From G963667975 sp963677395 (lineage in GTDB: Bacteria; Bacteroidota; Bacteroidia; Bacteroidales; G963667975): a stretch of DNA of 64,000 nucleotides. A program made the position numbers and the translations under genes. The first letter of the stretch is position 1; each line of letters opens with the position of its first letter. Below the pieces are notes generated by a model that did no database searches, was not told the origin of the DNA, and saw nothing but the letters and a program-made list of their open reading frames with translations. Shown here piece after piece: positions 1-10,029 of this stretch. Where the stretch lies: the NCBI GenBank assembly GCA_963677395.2, contig OY781965.2:3782001-3846000 (forward strand). The letters run 5' to 3'.

Positions 1-986
1 TTCTTCTGCTTCTTTTTGTTAAGGATATACTGAACGCTGATTTCATAACCACCAAGATACCGACTCGAAGGATGTAAATCAGAGATATTAAAGTCATAGC
101 TAAATCCAAGATTCATACGTCTCAAATCCAAACCAAGCATTACTATCATCGCATCCGATGCTCTTAAAAACACCCCAGTTCTAATTGCAGAATAAAAATA
201 GGTATTGTTATTCCGAACAAATCGAAACTGAGAACCAATCAGAAACTCGTGATATGGTTTTTGATAGGAATATAAGACAGAAGGCATAAAATCAATAGAT
301 TCAGAAATACTTTGAACTATCCCTCCCTGAACAGAAATAGAGGGAGATAACGTTTCATCATTATTCAAAAAGCTGATATTTGGCTCATGGAAATGGCGAA
401 AAGCAACACCTCCATGAAATATTGTTTCGGTGTTAGGTTGTAGCAACCATTGCAAACCCAATGCAAAATCAGGATAGAAAAAAGAAGTCCTTTCAAAAAA
501 CTCATTATCATCCAAATATGGGTTATAGGAGCCTCCACTATACTGATTTCCGAAGCGGGCATCATTTGGCTGAAAACCTTTTTGAGCAATTCCGACTTCT
601 GCTCCTAACGAGATGAAATGATTGTTTTTTCTGTTTACAGATTTTATATAAGAAAATGCTACAGACATCTGTGTAGTACCAAACCCTAAATCTCCGGCAC
701 GATCCGTAAATGCTATAACTCCAAATCCAAAAATGTCCCGTTTAAACTTTCTGATTTTAAGCTGAGTATCAAACCCTGCTGAAACTGAAATATAAGGAAC
801 AGTTATGGATGCCCACTGATTTCTATGTATGACTGAAAAACGATGTGTGCCTGAAAAAAAGCCAACATTTGCCGGATTATAAAAAACAGGCGTTGATTCA
901 AACTGAGAATAATGCACATCCTGACCATTGAGAAACAATGGTACACCTGAAATCAAAGCAAAAAACAGGAGTGCAATTTTACTCAT
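1..986 (-). CDS. PorP/SprF family type IX secretion outer-membrane protein (3' end outside window)
   Basis: The reading frame starts at an ATG on the minus strand at 986 and stays open to the window edge, so the C-terminus is missing. It begins with a signal peptide (MSKIALLFFALISG) followed by QDVHYSQF and, shortly after, FYNPANVG. These match the start of PorP/SprF proteins (typically QDPxFSQF...NPAxxG). The rest alternates short hydrophobic and polar strands as expected of an outer-membrane beta-barrel. In known systems PorP/SprF proteins help secretion or surface attachment of type B T9SS cargo. Its start codon overlaps the stop codon of the upstream giant gene in an ATGA, so the two are very probably translated together as cargo and partner. 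Family assignment is firm; the specific cargo relationship is inferred from the overlap. Confidence 0.87.
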   Translation of the reverse strand, partial: MSKIALLFFALISGVPLFLNGQDVHYSQFESTPVFYNPANVGFFSGTHRFSVIHRNQWASITVPYISVSAGFDTQLKIRKFKRDIFGFGVIAFTDRAGDLGFGTTQMSVAFSYIKSVNRKNNHFISLGAEVGIAQKGFQPNDARFGNQYSGGSYNPYLDDNEFFERTSFFYPDFALGLQWLLQPNTETIFHGGVAFRHFHEPNISFLNNDETLSPSISVQGGIVQSISESIDFMPSVLYSYQKPYHEFLIGSQFRFVRNNNTYFYSAIRTGVFLRASDAMIVMLGLDLRRMNLGFSYDFNISDLHPSSRYLGGYEISVQYILNKKKQK

Positions 987-3900
987 CGGATAAGTGTAAT
1001 ATTTCCTTTCGATTTAAAATATTTCTGATTTAAACAACGAGCTTCTATCTGATAAACAAACACACCCGGATCAGACATTGTTCCTTTATATGTTCCGTCC
1101 CATCCTTTTTCAATATCAACAGTTTCAAATACCTTTTCTCCCCAACGGTTATAAATTGAGAATGTAAGTTTATCAACGATGGTACTTTCAACTTTCAAAA
1201 TATCATTTTTACCATCTCCATTAGGCGTAAAAATATTGGGAACAAACACAAATGGATCTCCACAAAGTATATCAATTACATAAATTGTAACCGAATCGAG
1301 ATATGTACAGTTTCCTGATGGATCTGTTACTGTAAGATAATAAGTTGTTGTTTGTATTGGAGATGCTATTGGGTTATGGATGGTAAAATTGTTTAAACCG
1401 GCTGAAGGTGTCCATGTATAAGAACAACCCGGAATATAAGTTGCAGTAATCTGTGTACTCAAGTCCTTATATATCGTGTCTTTTGCAACCGTAATATCAA
1501 AATTCAAATAGATCGAATCAACTACAACCGAAGAATTTGCACTAACCGGACAGTTTTTGGAATCACGAACAAGTACAGAATAAGATCCTGAACACAAATT
1601 AGTTGCAGGGTTCAACGAAAAAGTATTACTCCATGAATAAAAATAAGGTGGAGTTCCTCCCGATACCTGTGCATTCAAAACCCCTATACACGCTGCTTCG
1701 CATGGAATACTATCGGGTAAAAGCAGTATTACTAATGGAGGCGGAGGAGTTAAGGTTACAAACATTGTTGATTTACAATGATCCGCATCTGTTACAGTTA
1801 CGCTATAAGTTCCTCCACATAAACCAGAAATTGAACTCGTTTGTTGATTATTACTCCATTGATATACATAAGGAGGGGTGCCTCCAATAATATTTACCGA
1901 GGCCTGACCATTGCAACTATCAGCGCACGTTGGGTTTTGTGCAGAAATTGGCGTTGTTACAATTTTTGATGCAACATGAATACTATCAATACTTTCACAC
2001 CCATTCAGTCTTATTTTCAAATAAAAAGTTTTAGGAGAAGTTATGTGAACAAGCAAATTACTGTCCTGCATCGAAGTATTCAATGTATCCGTAAAAAATA
2101 TACTTGTTGACCATTGCCATTTCACTCCGGGATAGCCAGCCCTTCCTTTAAGAATTAATGAATCAACACAGATAAGGGTATCATTTCCGGCATCCGGTAT
2201 TAAATCAATAACATCTACTTTCTGAAAAAGCGTATCAGTACAAACCCCGTTCGAAACAATAAGTTTATATTGCATTGTAGATAAGGAAGATGCAAAAGGA
2301 TTCGACACTGTTGAATCATTTAAATACAGAGCCGGCCTCCATCGATAGGTTACACTTGTGTCACTATTTGGCTGAAGTCCAATTTGTTTAAAATCTCCTT
2401 TACACAGAGGAATATCAGGTAAATTGTAACTTGTATCAGAAAGCACAACCACTTGTTTTACTATTGAGTCTATAACGGTGCATCCGAACGGCAGAGATGC
2501 CCTTAATTTCACATGATAAACTCCCGAATGAGGATATACATGCGTAGGATTCTGCTGGATTGAAAGCGGAGATCCATCTCCAAAATCCCATACAAACTGA
2601 GAACCAATACTATTGTTCTGAAAATTGATTGTAGCGGGAGCACAGGAAATTGGTGGTGAAACAAAATCAGCCAGCGCGAAATCCTTGTGAATATTAAACT
2701 TAAACACTGCATTGTTGCAGTTCAGGGAGTTGTTGGTATTTGACCATACTCCAGGATTGGGATAGGTTGGAAAAGCGTCGTTACCACCACAACTGGCACA
2801 AACAGACTGATACATATTTCCACGCTTATCAAAACGACTGGTGCCTCCATCTACATGATCGTTACCATTATACAAAACACCTGTATGTTGTTCTCCGATA
2901 AATGTAGCATAATCCAATGCACTTGCATCATTTTTTAATACAAGTAAATAAAAATCCTGTCCATCTGTTGCTGTTTGATATGCATTCGTTGTCACATCCA
3001 TATTTTTGGTGCCAAAAACTGTGCCCCAAACATATGTAGTTCCATTAATTGTATAACCACCCCAATACCTACCCCATCCAGCTAAATAAATCCTATTACA
3101 AACATCAACAGAAAATGCTGTAATTGAAATATTTGGTTTCCCATCACCTGTTCCAAAAACAGTTGACCAGATCAATGTATCTAAATTATGGGAAAAACGG
3201 GCAATAAACTGACCACTATTTGGAGTATTATATAATGCATTGTAAATCAACAAAGATCCAAGAGCTTTTGTTTGACCAGTGATATATACATTGTTATCCG
3301 GGCTTACTCTTACAAAATATGCCTGATCATAATCAGGAGAGCCAAAGAAAGTTGATGAAATCAACTGGTTTCCATTTTGGCTGATCCTACTGAGAAAAGC
3401 ATCTGTTGCTCCTCCCTGATAACTTGTTTTATACGCATTTGATGTTGATGGAAAATTCAAAGAGCTCGTTCCTCCTGACACAAATAAATCATAATTTTTA
3501 TCTGTTTCAATAGAATACACCGCATCATCATTACTTCCTCCAATATAAGAGCTCCATACTAAATTGGAAAGGCTATAGTCTAATTTAAAAACAACACCCT
3601 CTTGTTTTCCTTTATTTGTTTGCTGAAAGGCATTTAAAGTTATCGGAAAATCTGTAGAGAAAGTACATGACCCTACATATACATTGTTTAAGTTGTCCGT
3701 TATAATTTCGCCTCGTGCACCATCTCCATAATTAAAATAAAGAGAATCATTGCCCATCATCATATTGGGTGAATATGATTCTCTGTAATTCAAACCATCA
3801 TTAGAAGTTCCTCCCACAAAAGTTGAAGCCAGTAAACTTGTTCCATCAGGTTCAAATTTCGAAACAAATATATCTGAACCATTTGGGTAAACCAACACAT

Positions 3901-5029
3901 TATCATACGCTGCGGGTGTTCCTCCATTAAATGAGGTATCAAATGCATAAGGAGTTACCGGAAAATCAGAGGAGCCAGTTGTGCCAAAAACAAGTAGCTG
4001 GTTAAATTCATTTACAATTAAACTATGAGGCATTTCACACTGAGAGCCGCCAAGATAGGTCGCCCATTTTCGCTGAGTTCCAGTGGAGTCAAACTTCATA
4101 ATTGCAATATCCCAAATACCTTTATTCGTGATCTGGAAAGCTCCGATTGTAACTGGATAACTTCCAAAATCTTGTGTAATTCCACCAGCATAAACATTTC
4201 CCAGATGATCGTAAGTTGCCGTAAATCCCCAGTTATCTGAAGTTGAGCCTGTGTACGTTGAAAAAACTAAAGCAGGATCTATTACTAACTCTTTTGTTCG
4301 ATCATAATCTCCAACATTAAAGCTCAATGTATTTCCATTCAGCAAATAGTTGCATTCTATTTCTCGCTTTTCACCATTAACAACCTGATAAGCAAATGGC
4401 TTCATTTCAATAAGACTATTTACAGACGTTTCAAGAACAAGGCTTCCATTCCTCATTTTCATATCACTTAGCCCCTGATACTCTAGCTGAATGTTTTGGA
4501 AATCACCACCCGGCCGGATAATCCAGTCATATTTAAACAACTTTGACTGACTATACAATTTCAAATCTATAGACGGATAAATATTTTGATAAGCTACAGC
4601 ATTAAATTGTCTGACATTTGAAGCCCAACAAGATTTGTCTTTACCTATAAAATAATTTAAGTAATCTGAAAGCAGTCCTTCAGGCAAGAGCTTAACTTGT
4701 TTGTTTGAGTTTTTAAAGTTTATTTTAAATGAATGGCCTCTAATGCTCCCCTCTTGTTTATTATGCTTAACTTCTCCGTTATGAGCATGTGAATGCCTGA
4801 TATCCTCAGGATGAATCAGGCTAAATGTAAGACAATTTGATTCCAAATATACAACTGCACCATCTATATCTGCACGATATTTGACGTTAGAAGGCCATTG
4901 ACGTACATTTTCCACAAAACGCAAATCAGCTACATGCAATGTATCTTTTTCTTTTCCAAACACATATATATTAGAAAAAAGAAATGCCAGATAAAAAATC
5001 GACTTTATGTAAATAACACATTTAGACAT
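983..5029 (-). CDS. Large secreted SBBP/PKD/SprB-repeat protein with type B T9SS C-terminal domain
   Basis: About 1348 residues. I place the start at the ATG at 5029, which gives MSKCVIYIKSIFYLAFLF as a signal peptide; an ATG 14 codons earlier would bury it. Order of parts: an N-terminal globular region (about 30-255), a beta-propeller region with SBBP-like repeats built on phrases such as STYTG, STFVGG, SSYIGG and ATFIGE (about 255-745), a PKD domain with FVWDFGDGS (about 795-890), two tandem SprB-type repeats each containing GGTPPY...WS...YSVxVxD (about 1030-1170), another Ig-like segment, and a C-terminal gliding-associated domain beginning FVPNIFTPNGDGKND with YNRWGEKVFE. That last domain is the type B T9SS sorting signal, so the protein should be exported and held at the surface. 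The downstream PorP/SprF gene overlaps its stop codon. The role could be adhesion, gliding or polymer binding; the sequence does not decide. Confidence 0.88.
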   Translation of the reverse strand: MSKCVIYIKSIFYLAFLFSNIYVFGKEKDTLHVADLRFVENVRQWPSNVKYRADIDGAVVYLESNCLTFSLIHPEDIRHSHAHNGEVKHNKQEGSIRGHSFKINFKNSNKQVKLLPEGLLSDYLNYFIGKDKSCWASNVRQFNAVAYQNIYPSIDLKLYSQSKLFKYDWIIRPGGDFQNIQLEYQGLSDMKMRNGSLVLETSVNSLIEMKPFAYQVVNGEKREIECNYLLNGNTLSFNVGDYDRTKELVIDPALVFSTYTGSTSDNWGFTATYDHLGNVYAGGITQDFGSYPVTIGAFQITNKGIWDIAIMKFDSTGTQRKWATYLGGSQCEMPHSLIVNEFNQLLVFGTTGSSDFPVTPYAFDTSFNGGTPAAYDNVLVYPNGSDIFVSKFEPDGTSLLASTFVGGTSNDGLNYRESYSPNMMMGNDSLYFNYGDGARGEIITDNLNNVYVGSCTFSTDFPITLNAFQQTNKGKQEGVVFKLDYSLSNLVWSSYIGGSNDDAVYSIETDKNYDLFVSGGTSSLNFPSTSNAYKTSYQGGATDAFLSRISQNGNQLISSTFFGSPDYDQAYFVRVSPDNNVYITGQTKALGSLLIYNALYNTPNSGQFIARFSHNLDTLIWSTVFGTGDGKPNISITAFSVDVCNRIYLAGWGRYWGGYTINGTTYVWGTVFGTKNMDVTTNAYQTATDGQDFYLLVLKNDASALDYATFIGEQHTGVLYNGNDHVDGGTSRFDKRGNMYQSVCASCGGNDAFPTYPNPGVWSNTNNSLNCNNAVFKFNIHKDFALADFVSPPISCAPATINFQNNSIGSQFVWDFGDGSPLSIQQNPTHVYPHSGVYHVKLRASLPFGCTVIDSIVKQVVVLSDTSYNLPDIPLCKGDFKQIGLQPNSDTSVTYRWRPALYLNDSTVSNPFASSLSTMQYKLIVSNGVCTDTLFQKVDVIDLIPDAGNDTLICVDSLILKGRAGYPGVKWQWSTSIFFTDTLNTSMQDSNLLVHITSPKTFYLKIRLNGCESIDSIHVASKIVTTPISAQNPTCADSCNGQASVNIIGGTPPYVYQWSNNQQTSSISGLCGGTYSVTVTDADHCKSTMFVTLTPPPPLVILLLPDSIPCEAACIGVLNAQVSGGTPPYFYSWSNTFSLNPATNLCSGSYSVLVRDSKNCPVSANSSVVVDSIYLNFDITVAKDTIYKDLSTQITATYIPGCSYTWTPSAGLNNFTIHNPIASPIQTTTYYLTVTDPSGNCTYLDSVTIYVIDILCGDPFVFVPNIFTPNGDGKNDILKVESTIVDKLTFSIYNRWGEKVFETVDIEKGWDGTYKGTMSDPGVFVYQIEARCLNQKYFKSKGNITLIR

Positions 5030-5291
5030 GGGATAAAAATATAAAATAAAAGAGCATCTATTTGAACTCATGACAACTTTTCAAAGAAAAAGTGTTTGCC
5101 TGAATAACATTTTACAACTCATTATACTATACAGAATCAATCTACTTATTAAAGGAGTTTTCGAAAGATGTTTAACTCCTTTGAATATAAAATGGTATAA
5201 ACGTTTCAGTATATTCTAGTCAGACTATTTGAAATTCATTCATCCTTCGCCAGCAATTTGTTACTTTTGTTTTTCCATACTCATTTATTGA

Positions 5292-7397
5292 ATGGCAGAA
5301 CAATTTATCGATACTCCAATTGTCTATCTGAAAGGTGTAGGGCCTCAGCGAGCCGAGCTTTTACAAAAAGAACTTCAAATATTCACATTTGGAGATTTAC
5401 TGAATTACTTCCCGTTTCGATATGTTGACAAAGGTACGTATATCAAAATCCGTGACATCAACAACGACACCACCTATATACTGCTAAAAGGCGTAATTCG
5501 TTCGATAGAACTGGTTGGAAAACTGCATGCGTCAAGACTTGTTGCACGATTTGAGGATAGTAGCGGGGAAATGGAGCTCATTTGGTTTCAGGGCATCAAA
5601 TGGGTTAAAGAAAAACTTGTAATCGGGCAAACCTATGTTGTTTTTGGTCGACCAACACTTTTCAACAGTAAATATAATATTGCACATCCTGACTTTGAAC
5701 CATTCACAGAAGAACACAATGCTGCATCCGGTACCTTGATGCCTTTCTACAATACAACAGAAAAACTTAAAAACAAAGGGCTTAACTCAAAAGTAATCGC
5801 CAAACTTACGCAAAACCTTATAAACCAAGTTTTAGATAATATTCCCGAAACGCTTCCTGATTATCTGATTGATAAATTCAAACTCCCCGGGCGCGAAACG
5901 GCATTAAAGCAAATACATCTACCCGATAACCAGCAACTTTTAGCAAGAGCCCAAAGTCGACTAAAATTTGAAGAACTTTTCTTTCTTCAACTCAAATATC
6001 AATATCAGAAAAACAGTCGTAAAGAAAAAATAACAGGTTGCCTGTTTTTAAAAGTAGGGCATTATTTCAACACTTTTTATTTTGAAAAACTACCTTTCCA
6101 ACTCACTGGAGCTCAACAGCGTGTAATGAAAGAAATTCGAAAAGACCTTGGCTCGGGCAAGCAAATGAATCGGTTATTACAAGGTGATGTTGGCAGTGGT
6201 AAAACATTAGTTGGATTAATGTCGATGCTTCTCGCCATAGATAATGATTATCAAGCCTGTATGATGGCTCCAACAGAAATTCTGGCTGCACAACATTACA
6301 AAAGTCTCACTAAAATTACGCACGGGCTTGGAATCAATATCCGGCTTTTGATGGGTTCAACCCGTAAAGCCGAACGAACCAAAATCACCGAAGGATTACA
6401 AGATGGGAGTATTCACATTGTTGTGGGCACCCATGCTTTGATTGAAGATTACGTGCAGTTTCAAAAACTTGGATTGGTAATTATTGATGAACAACATCGT
6501 TTTGGAGTTGCACAACGCGCAAAGCTTTGGGAAAAGGCAAATCCAATCCCTCACGTTTTGGTAATGACAGCCACACCTATTCCCAGAACTTTAGCTATGA
6601 CCGTTTATGGAGATCTGGATACATCTGTTATTGATGAACTCCCTCCGGGTCGAAAACCAATCACGACCCTACATAAAACCGATTCGGCACGCTTATGGGT
6701 CTTTGGATTTATGCGTCAACAAATCAAAGCGGGGCGACAGGTTTACGTGGTTTACCCATTGATTCATGAATCGGAAACCCTTGACTTAAAACATCTAATG
6801 GATGGTTATGAAAGCATTTCACGTGATTTTCCGCTTCCCGAATATGCAATCAGTATTGTTCACGGACAAATGAAAACTGCAGACAAAGAGTATGAAATGC
6901 AGCGTTTTGTAAAAGGGGAAACCCAAATCATGGTTTCAACAACCGTAATTGAAGTTGGAGTTGATGTTCCCAATGCAAGTGTGATGGTTATTGAAAATGC
7001 TGAACGATTTGGCCTTGCACAATTACACCAGCTCAGGGGAAGAGTAGGACGTGGTGCTGATCAATCTTATTGTATTTTGATTACAGGTTATAAACTCACC
7101 AGTGACGCCCGTTTACGCATAGATACAATGGTCAGAACCAATGATGGTTTCGAAATTGCAGAAGCTGATTTAAAACTTCGAGGTCCGGGCGATTTAGAAG
7201 GGACTCAACAAAGTGGAATTCTTGATCTTAAAATTGCCGATTTAGTAAAAGATGAAAATATCATCCGCATTGCCCGTGACACTGCCGAAACGATTTTAAA
7301 TCAAGATTCATTGCTGCAAAAAAAAGAAAATATTCGCCTGTTCATTTACATCCGAAAGAATGTTGATTCAACTTTAAACTGGGGTCAGATCAGTTGA
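5292..7397 (+). CDS. recG: ATP-dependent DNA helicase RecG
   Basis: 701 residues, the normal RecG length. RecG unwinds and reverses stalled forks and branch-migrates Holliday junctions. The N-terminal wedge/OB part (about 1-240) contains YLKGVGPQRAELL and FPFRYVD. The helicase core has Walker A GDVGSGKT (about 297), the DEQH box in IIDEQHRFG (about 400), motif III TATPIPRTLA, and the C-terminal helicase motifs VSTTVIEVGVDVPNA and QLRGRVGRG. The TRG motif region (DGFEIAEADLKLRGPGDLEGTQQSG) follows. It is transcribed divergently from the giant T9SS cargo gene; the 220-bp gap contains TACTTTTG at 5262-5269, a plausible -7 element very close to the ATG. Nothing unusual in the motifs. Confidence 0.97.
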   Translation: MAEQFIDTPIVYLKGVGPQRAELLQKELQIFTFGDLLNYFPFRYVDKGTYIKIRDINNDTTYILLKGVIRSIELVGKLHASRLVARFEDSSGEMELIWFQGIKWVKEKLVIGQTYVVFGRPTLFNSKYNIAHPDFEPFTEEHNAASGTLMPFYNTTEKLKNKGLNSKVIAKLTQNLINQVLDNIPETLPDYLIDKFKLPGRETALKQIHLPDNQQLLARAQSRLKFEELFFLQLKYQYQKNSRKEKITGCLFLKVGHYFNTFYFEKLPFQLTGAQQRVMKEIRKDLGSGKQMNRLLQGDVGSGKTLVGLMSMLLAIDNDYQACMMAPTEILAAQHYKSLTKITHGLGINIRLLMGSTRKAERTKITEGLQDGSIHIVVGTHALIEDYVQFQKLGLVIIDEQHRFGVAQRAKLWEKANPIPHVLVMTATPIPRTLAMTVYGDLDTSVIDELPPGRKPITTLHKTDSARLWVFGFMRQQIKAGRQVYVVYPLIHESETLDLKHLMDGYESISRDFPLPEYAISIVHGQMKTADKEYEMQRFVKGETQIMVSTTVIEVGVDVPNASVMVIENAERFGLAQLHQLRGRVGRGADQSYCILITGYKLTSDARLRIDTMVRTNDGFEIAEADLKLRGPGDLEGTQQSGILDLKIADLVKDENIIRIARDTAETILNQDSLLQKKENIRLFIYIRKNVDSTLNWGQIS

Positions 7398-7471
7398 GTT
7401 AAGCTTATCTTATTAACATTTTTATGTTAGTCATTTACCCGGATTGTATGCTGTAAAAACCAGCGAACCCT

Positions 7472-7479
7472 TATATTTG
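7472..7479 (+). promoter_or_regulatory. Likely -7 promoter element (TATATTTG)
   Basis: TATATTTG matches the Bacteroidota -7 consensus TAnnTTTG and lies 30 bp before the ATG at 7510. It argues that the gene starts there rather than at the ATG at 7444, which lies upstream of this element. No clear -33 TTTG at the ideal spacing. Confidence 0.45.
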
Positions 7480-7509
7480 TATATTAGCCCCAGATGTAAG
7501 CAATTCAAA

Positions 7510-10029
7510 ATGGAAAGATTCTCAGTTCGGAATAAAAGGATTAAGCATAAGGCCAATTCGTCCCTGAACTGGTGTATGTTATTCGTTCCTTTGTTAATTA
7601 TTATCCTTGGGGGTAGCTTGAAAAATCATGCATATTCACAAAGTTTATCAGACTCACTCTTTGTAATTGTTGTTGGAAATTATCCTGATTCTACCCAGGC
7701 TAATCAGGTTATCGATTACCTTAAATCTAAAAACTACGATCCATTTTATGCTGGTTTAAGTGACAATAATATGCTTCCGATTGGTCTCGATTTGTTAAAT
7801 AATCGCAAAAATGCAGAAGAAAAACTAAATCAATACCGCATAGAGTTAAAACCCGATCTGTGGATTGAGGTCATCCCTTCAAGTCCATCTTTTGAAACAT
7901 TCAGAATTTTACGCGAACAAAAAGCGGTGCAATCCAAACAAAAAATTACAGCGTCAACAAAGACACCAAATCGTCCAAAATTCAACATCAGGCAGGTTGA
8001 TTACTCAAAAACCGATATTACAAATCGTACTCAAATGATTGGCTACGCACGAATGAAGCTCGACAGTATTTACAATTCGGTTTTAAAAAGCAGTCCTATT
8101 ATTAATCTTGAAAATAACCAGATAATTCTCAATCAACTTTTCTCACCTCAATTCGATACAACTCCATTATTTAAAATTCAAAACAAATGGCTGGATGAAC
8201 AAGCTAAAGCCCTTCAAACAGACCTGGGGCTAAAGTTTTCGGCAAGCCTTTCCAGAAATTTATCCGACGCAAATAGCGAAGATGGTGATTACTACTACCG
8301 AGACAGAGCTTATTTTGAACTCAGCATGGACTTGCTTCAAAACGGTCTGTTTGCCAATCAGAATAAAGCCCGTCAAACTGAAATAGAGCAGGAAATCAAC
8401 CGTATTGAAGGAAAGGGCTTATTGAAAAAAAGCAACTATCCATATCTATACACCTATTTGATTTACATTTTTAACCAATGGAAAATAAACTATTTAGACA
8501 ACCATGTACACTATCTTGAGCAACAGATTGATTTATGTAATTTACTATACCACTTGCGATACAAAAGCTGGGAAGAGCTTTTAGGACTAAAAAGTGAAAA
8601 AGCTGAAAAAGAGATACTTTTAAGTAACTACAAGCGCTATAATGAAAATCTGAAACGCAACTACCCTGAAATAAAATTTCCGGATAGCACCATTTCTGAT
8701 CGTCTTCCGTATCTGGACATTATTTTAGACAAAATGATTACGCCTAAAGCAGGAGCAACTCCAAATGATACTATTCTGCTTCTAAAACAGGAAAAATTAC
8801 AATTACAGAAATCTGCAACTCATCAAATCAGTCTGAAACCCTATTTGCGCTATAATGTGTATAACTCCTATGCAAACAGCGATCGTAGGTTTTCTTCTAT
8901 TGGATTAAACTTTTCAATTCCTATTCGCCCTTCAAACCGCAAGCAAATTATTGCAAGCGGAAATGAATACCTTGCTTCAGAACACAAAATAAACACAAAT
9001 GGTTTTGATAATGAAATACTTAATTATTATTACGAATATCAATACACTCTAAAGCAACTCTATCATTTCTATTTCAAATTATCCTTACTTGAAGAACGGG
9101 TTCGAAAAGAAAACATCAAAAAAGCAATGGCTAACGACGATTTTAGCCCCATGCAAACCCTTTATCTGTTGGACGAAATCAAAAGTGTTCAGGCGGAAAT
9201 TATTGATTTAAAGCAAATTCTCTATTTAAAGCTATTAAAAATATTTCAATATACTGAATCTGAAAATATTACTGACATCACTACAACCATGAATCCATTC
9301 CAGGTTTTGAGCAGATTTCCAGGTGAACGCAGCGTTTACTTGTGGTCAGACTATTTCAAGAAAACTCCCAATGAAATATTGATGAATCAGTTGCAAATAA
9401 ATGAATTCCGAAAAGTAATGTTTTCGCCAGGCACACAATTTAACGAAGAAAAACTTACTGATTTTCTTGATATCTGCTCAAAAAACAGAATTGAAGTCTA
9501 TGCTATGGTTGGAAATAATGAATGGGCAAAAGATGCTGAAAATCCCAAAATATATCAGAAAATTGAGAGCCTTCAAAAATATGCTTTTGCAGGAATTCAT
9601 CTTGATATTGAACCACATGTTCTTCCCGATTGGGAAAGCAAACGAGACCAGTATCTTTCCAATCTTATTGATATCTATGCCGGTGTAAAAAAACAATGTG
9701 AACTCAAAAACCAAAAACTTGCAGTATCTATACCACTCTCCTATCCACCCGAAGCATTAGAAGGCATTTATACCTTTGCCGATTATGTTTACTTAATGGC
9801 TTATGAGCATCCTGACATTGAATATCTTGCCAGAAAATCAGAGGAAGAGAGACATTTTGATCTGAGTAAGACAGTTTTTGCATTACGTGTTGAAGATTTT
9901 AAAAACAGATACGCAATGGAAGATTTTTTGGAAAAACTACAAATTCAACTCTTAATTAACAATGTAGCTATTCATGATTTGGAAAGATTAAGCGAAATGG
10001 ATAATGAACTAATTTACGATCATAAATGA
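7510..10029 (+). CDS. SPOR-like / TolC-like outer-membrane protein fused to a glycoside-hydrolase-like TIM-barrel domain
   Basis: 839 residues. The start at 7510 (MERFSVRNKRIKHK) places a basic N-terminus before the hydrophobic helix MLFVPLLIIILGG. Residues about 45-125 resemble a SPOR repeat (FVIVVGNYPDS...). About 170-600 is rich in long amphipathic helices with coiled-coil character and a repeated strand pattern, as in TolC-type outer-membrane factors; the segment LKPYLRYNVYNSY...IGLNFSIPI looks like a barrel strand pair. The last about 220 residues form a separate domain with YLWSDYF, EVYAMVGNNEW, FAGIHLDIEPH and YVYLMAYEH. The DIEPH strand end resembles the catalytic acidic end of strand 4 in GH18-like barrels. 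It overlaps the HlyD-like gene by 4 bp (ATGA). Inference: the outer-membrane exit duct of an exopolysaccharide pathway carrying its own polymer-processing domain. Family assignment of each part is by motif reading only. Confidence 0.65.
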   Translation: MERFSVRNKRIKHKANSSLNWCMLFVPLLIIILGGSLKNHAYSQSLSDSLFVIVVGNYPDSTQANQVIDYLKSKNYDPFYAGLSDNNMLPIGLDLLNNRKNAEEKLNQYRIELKPDLWIEVIPSSPSFETFRILREQKAVQSKQKITASTKTPNRPKFNIRQVDYSKTDITNRTQMIGYARMKLDSIYNSVLKSSPIINLENNQIILNQLFSPQFDTTPLFKIQNKWLDEQAKALQTDLGLKFSASLSRNLSDANSEDGDYYYRDRAYFELSMDLLQNGLFANQNKARQTEIEQEINRIEGKGLLKKSNYPYLYTYLIYIFNQWKINYLDNHVHYLEQQIDLCNLLYHLRYKSWEELLGLKSEKAEKEILLSNYKRYNENLKRNYPEIKFPDSTISDRLPYLDIILDKMITPKAGATPNDTILLLKQEKLQLQKSATHQISLKPYLRYNVYNSYANSDRRFSSIGLNFSIPIRPSNRKQIIASGNEYLASEHKINTNGFDNEILNYYYEYQYTLKQLYHFYFKLSLLEERVRKENIKKAMANDDFSPMQTLYLLDEIKSVQAEIIDLKQILYLKLLKIFQYTESENITDITTTMNPFQVLSRFPGERSVYLWSDYFKKTPNEILMNQLQINEFRKVMFSPGTQFNEEKLTDFLDICSKNRIEVYAMVGNNEWAKDAENPKIYQKIESLQKYAFAGIHLDIEPHVLPDWESKRDQYLSNLIDIYAGVKKQCELKNQKLAVSIPLSYPPEALEGIYTFADYVYLMAYEHPDIEYLARKSEEERHFDLSKTVFALRVEDFKNRYAMEDFLEKLQIQLLINNVAIHDLERLSEMDNELIYDHK

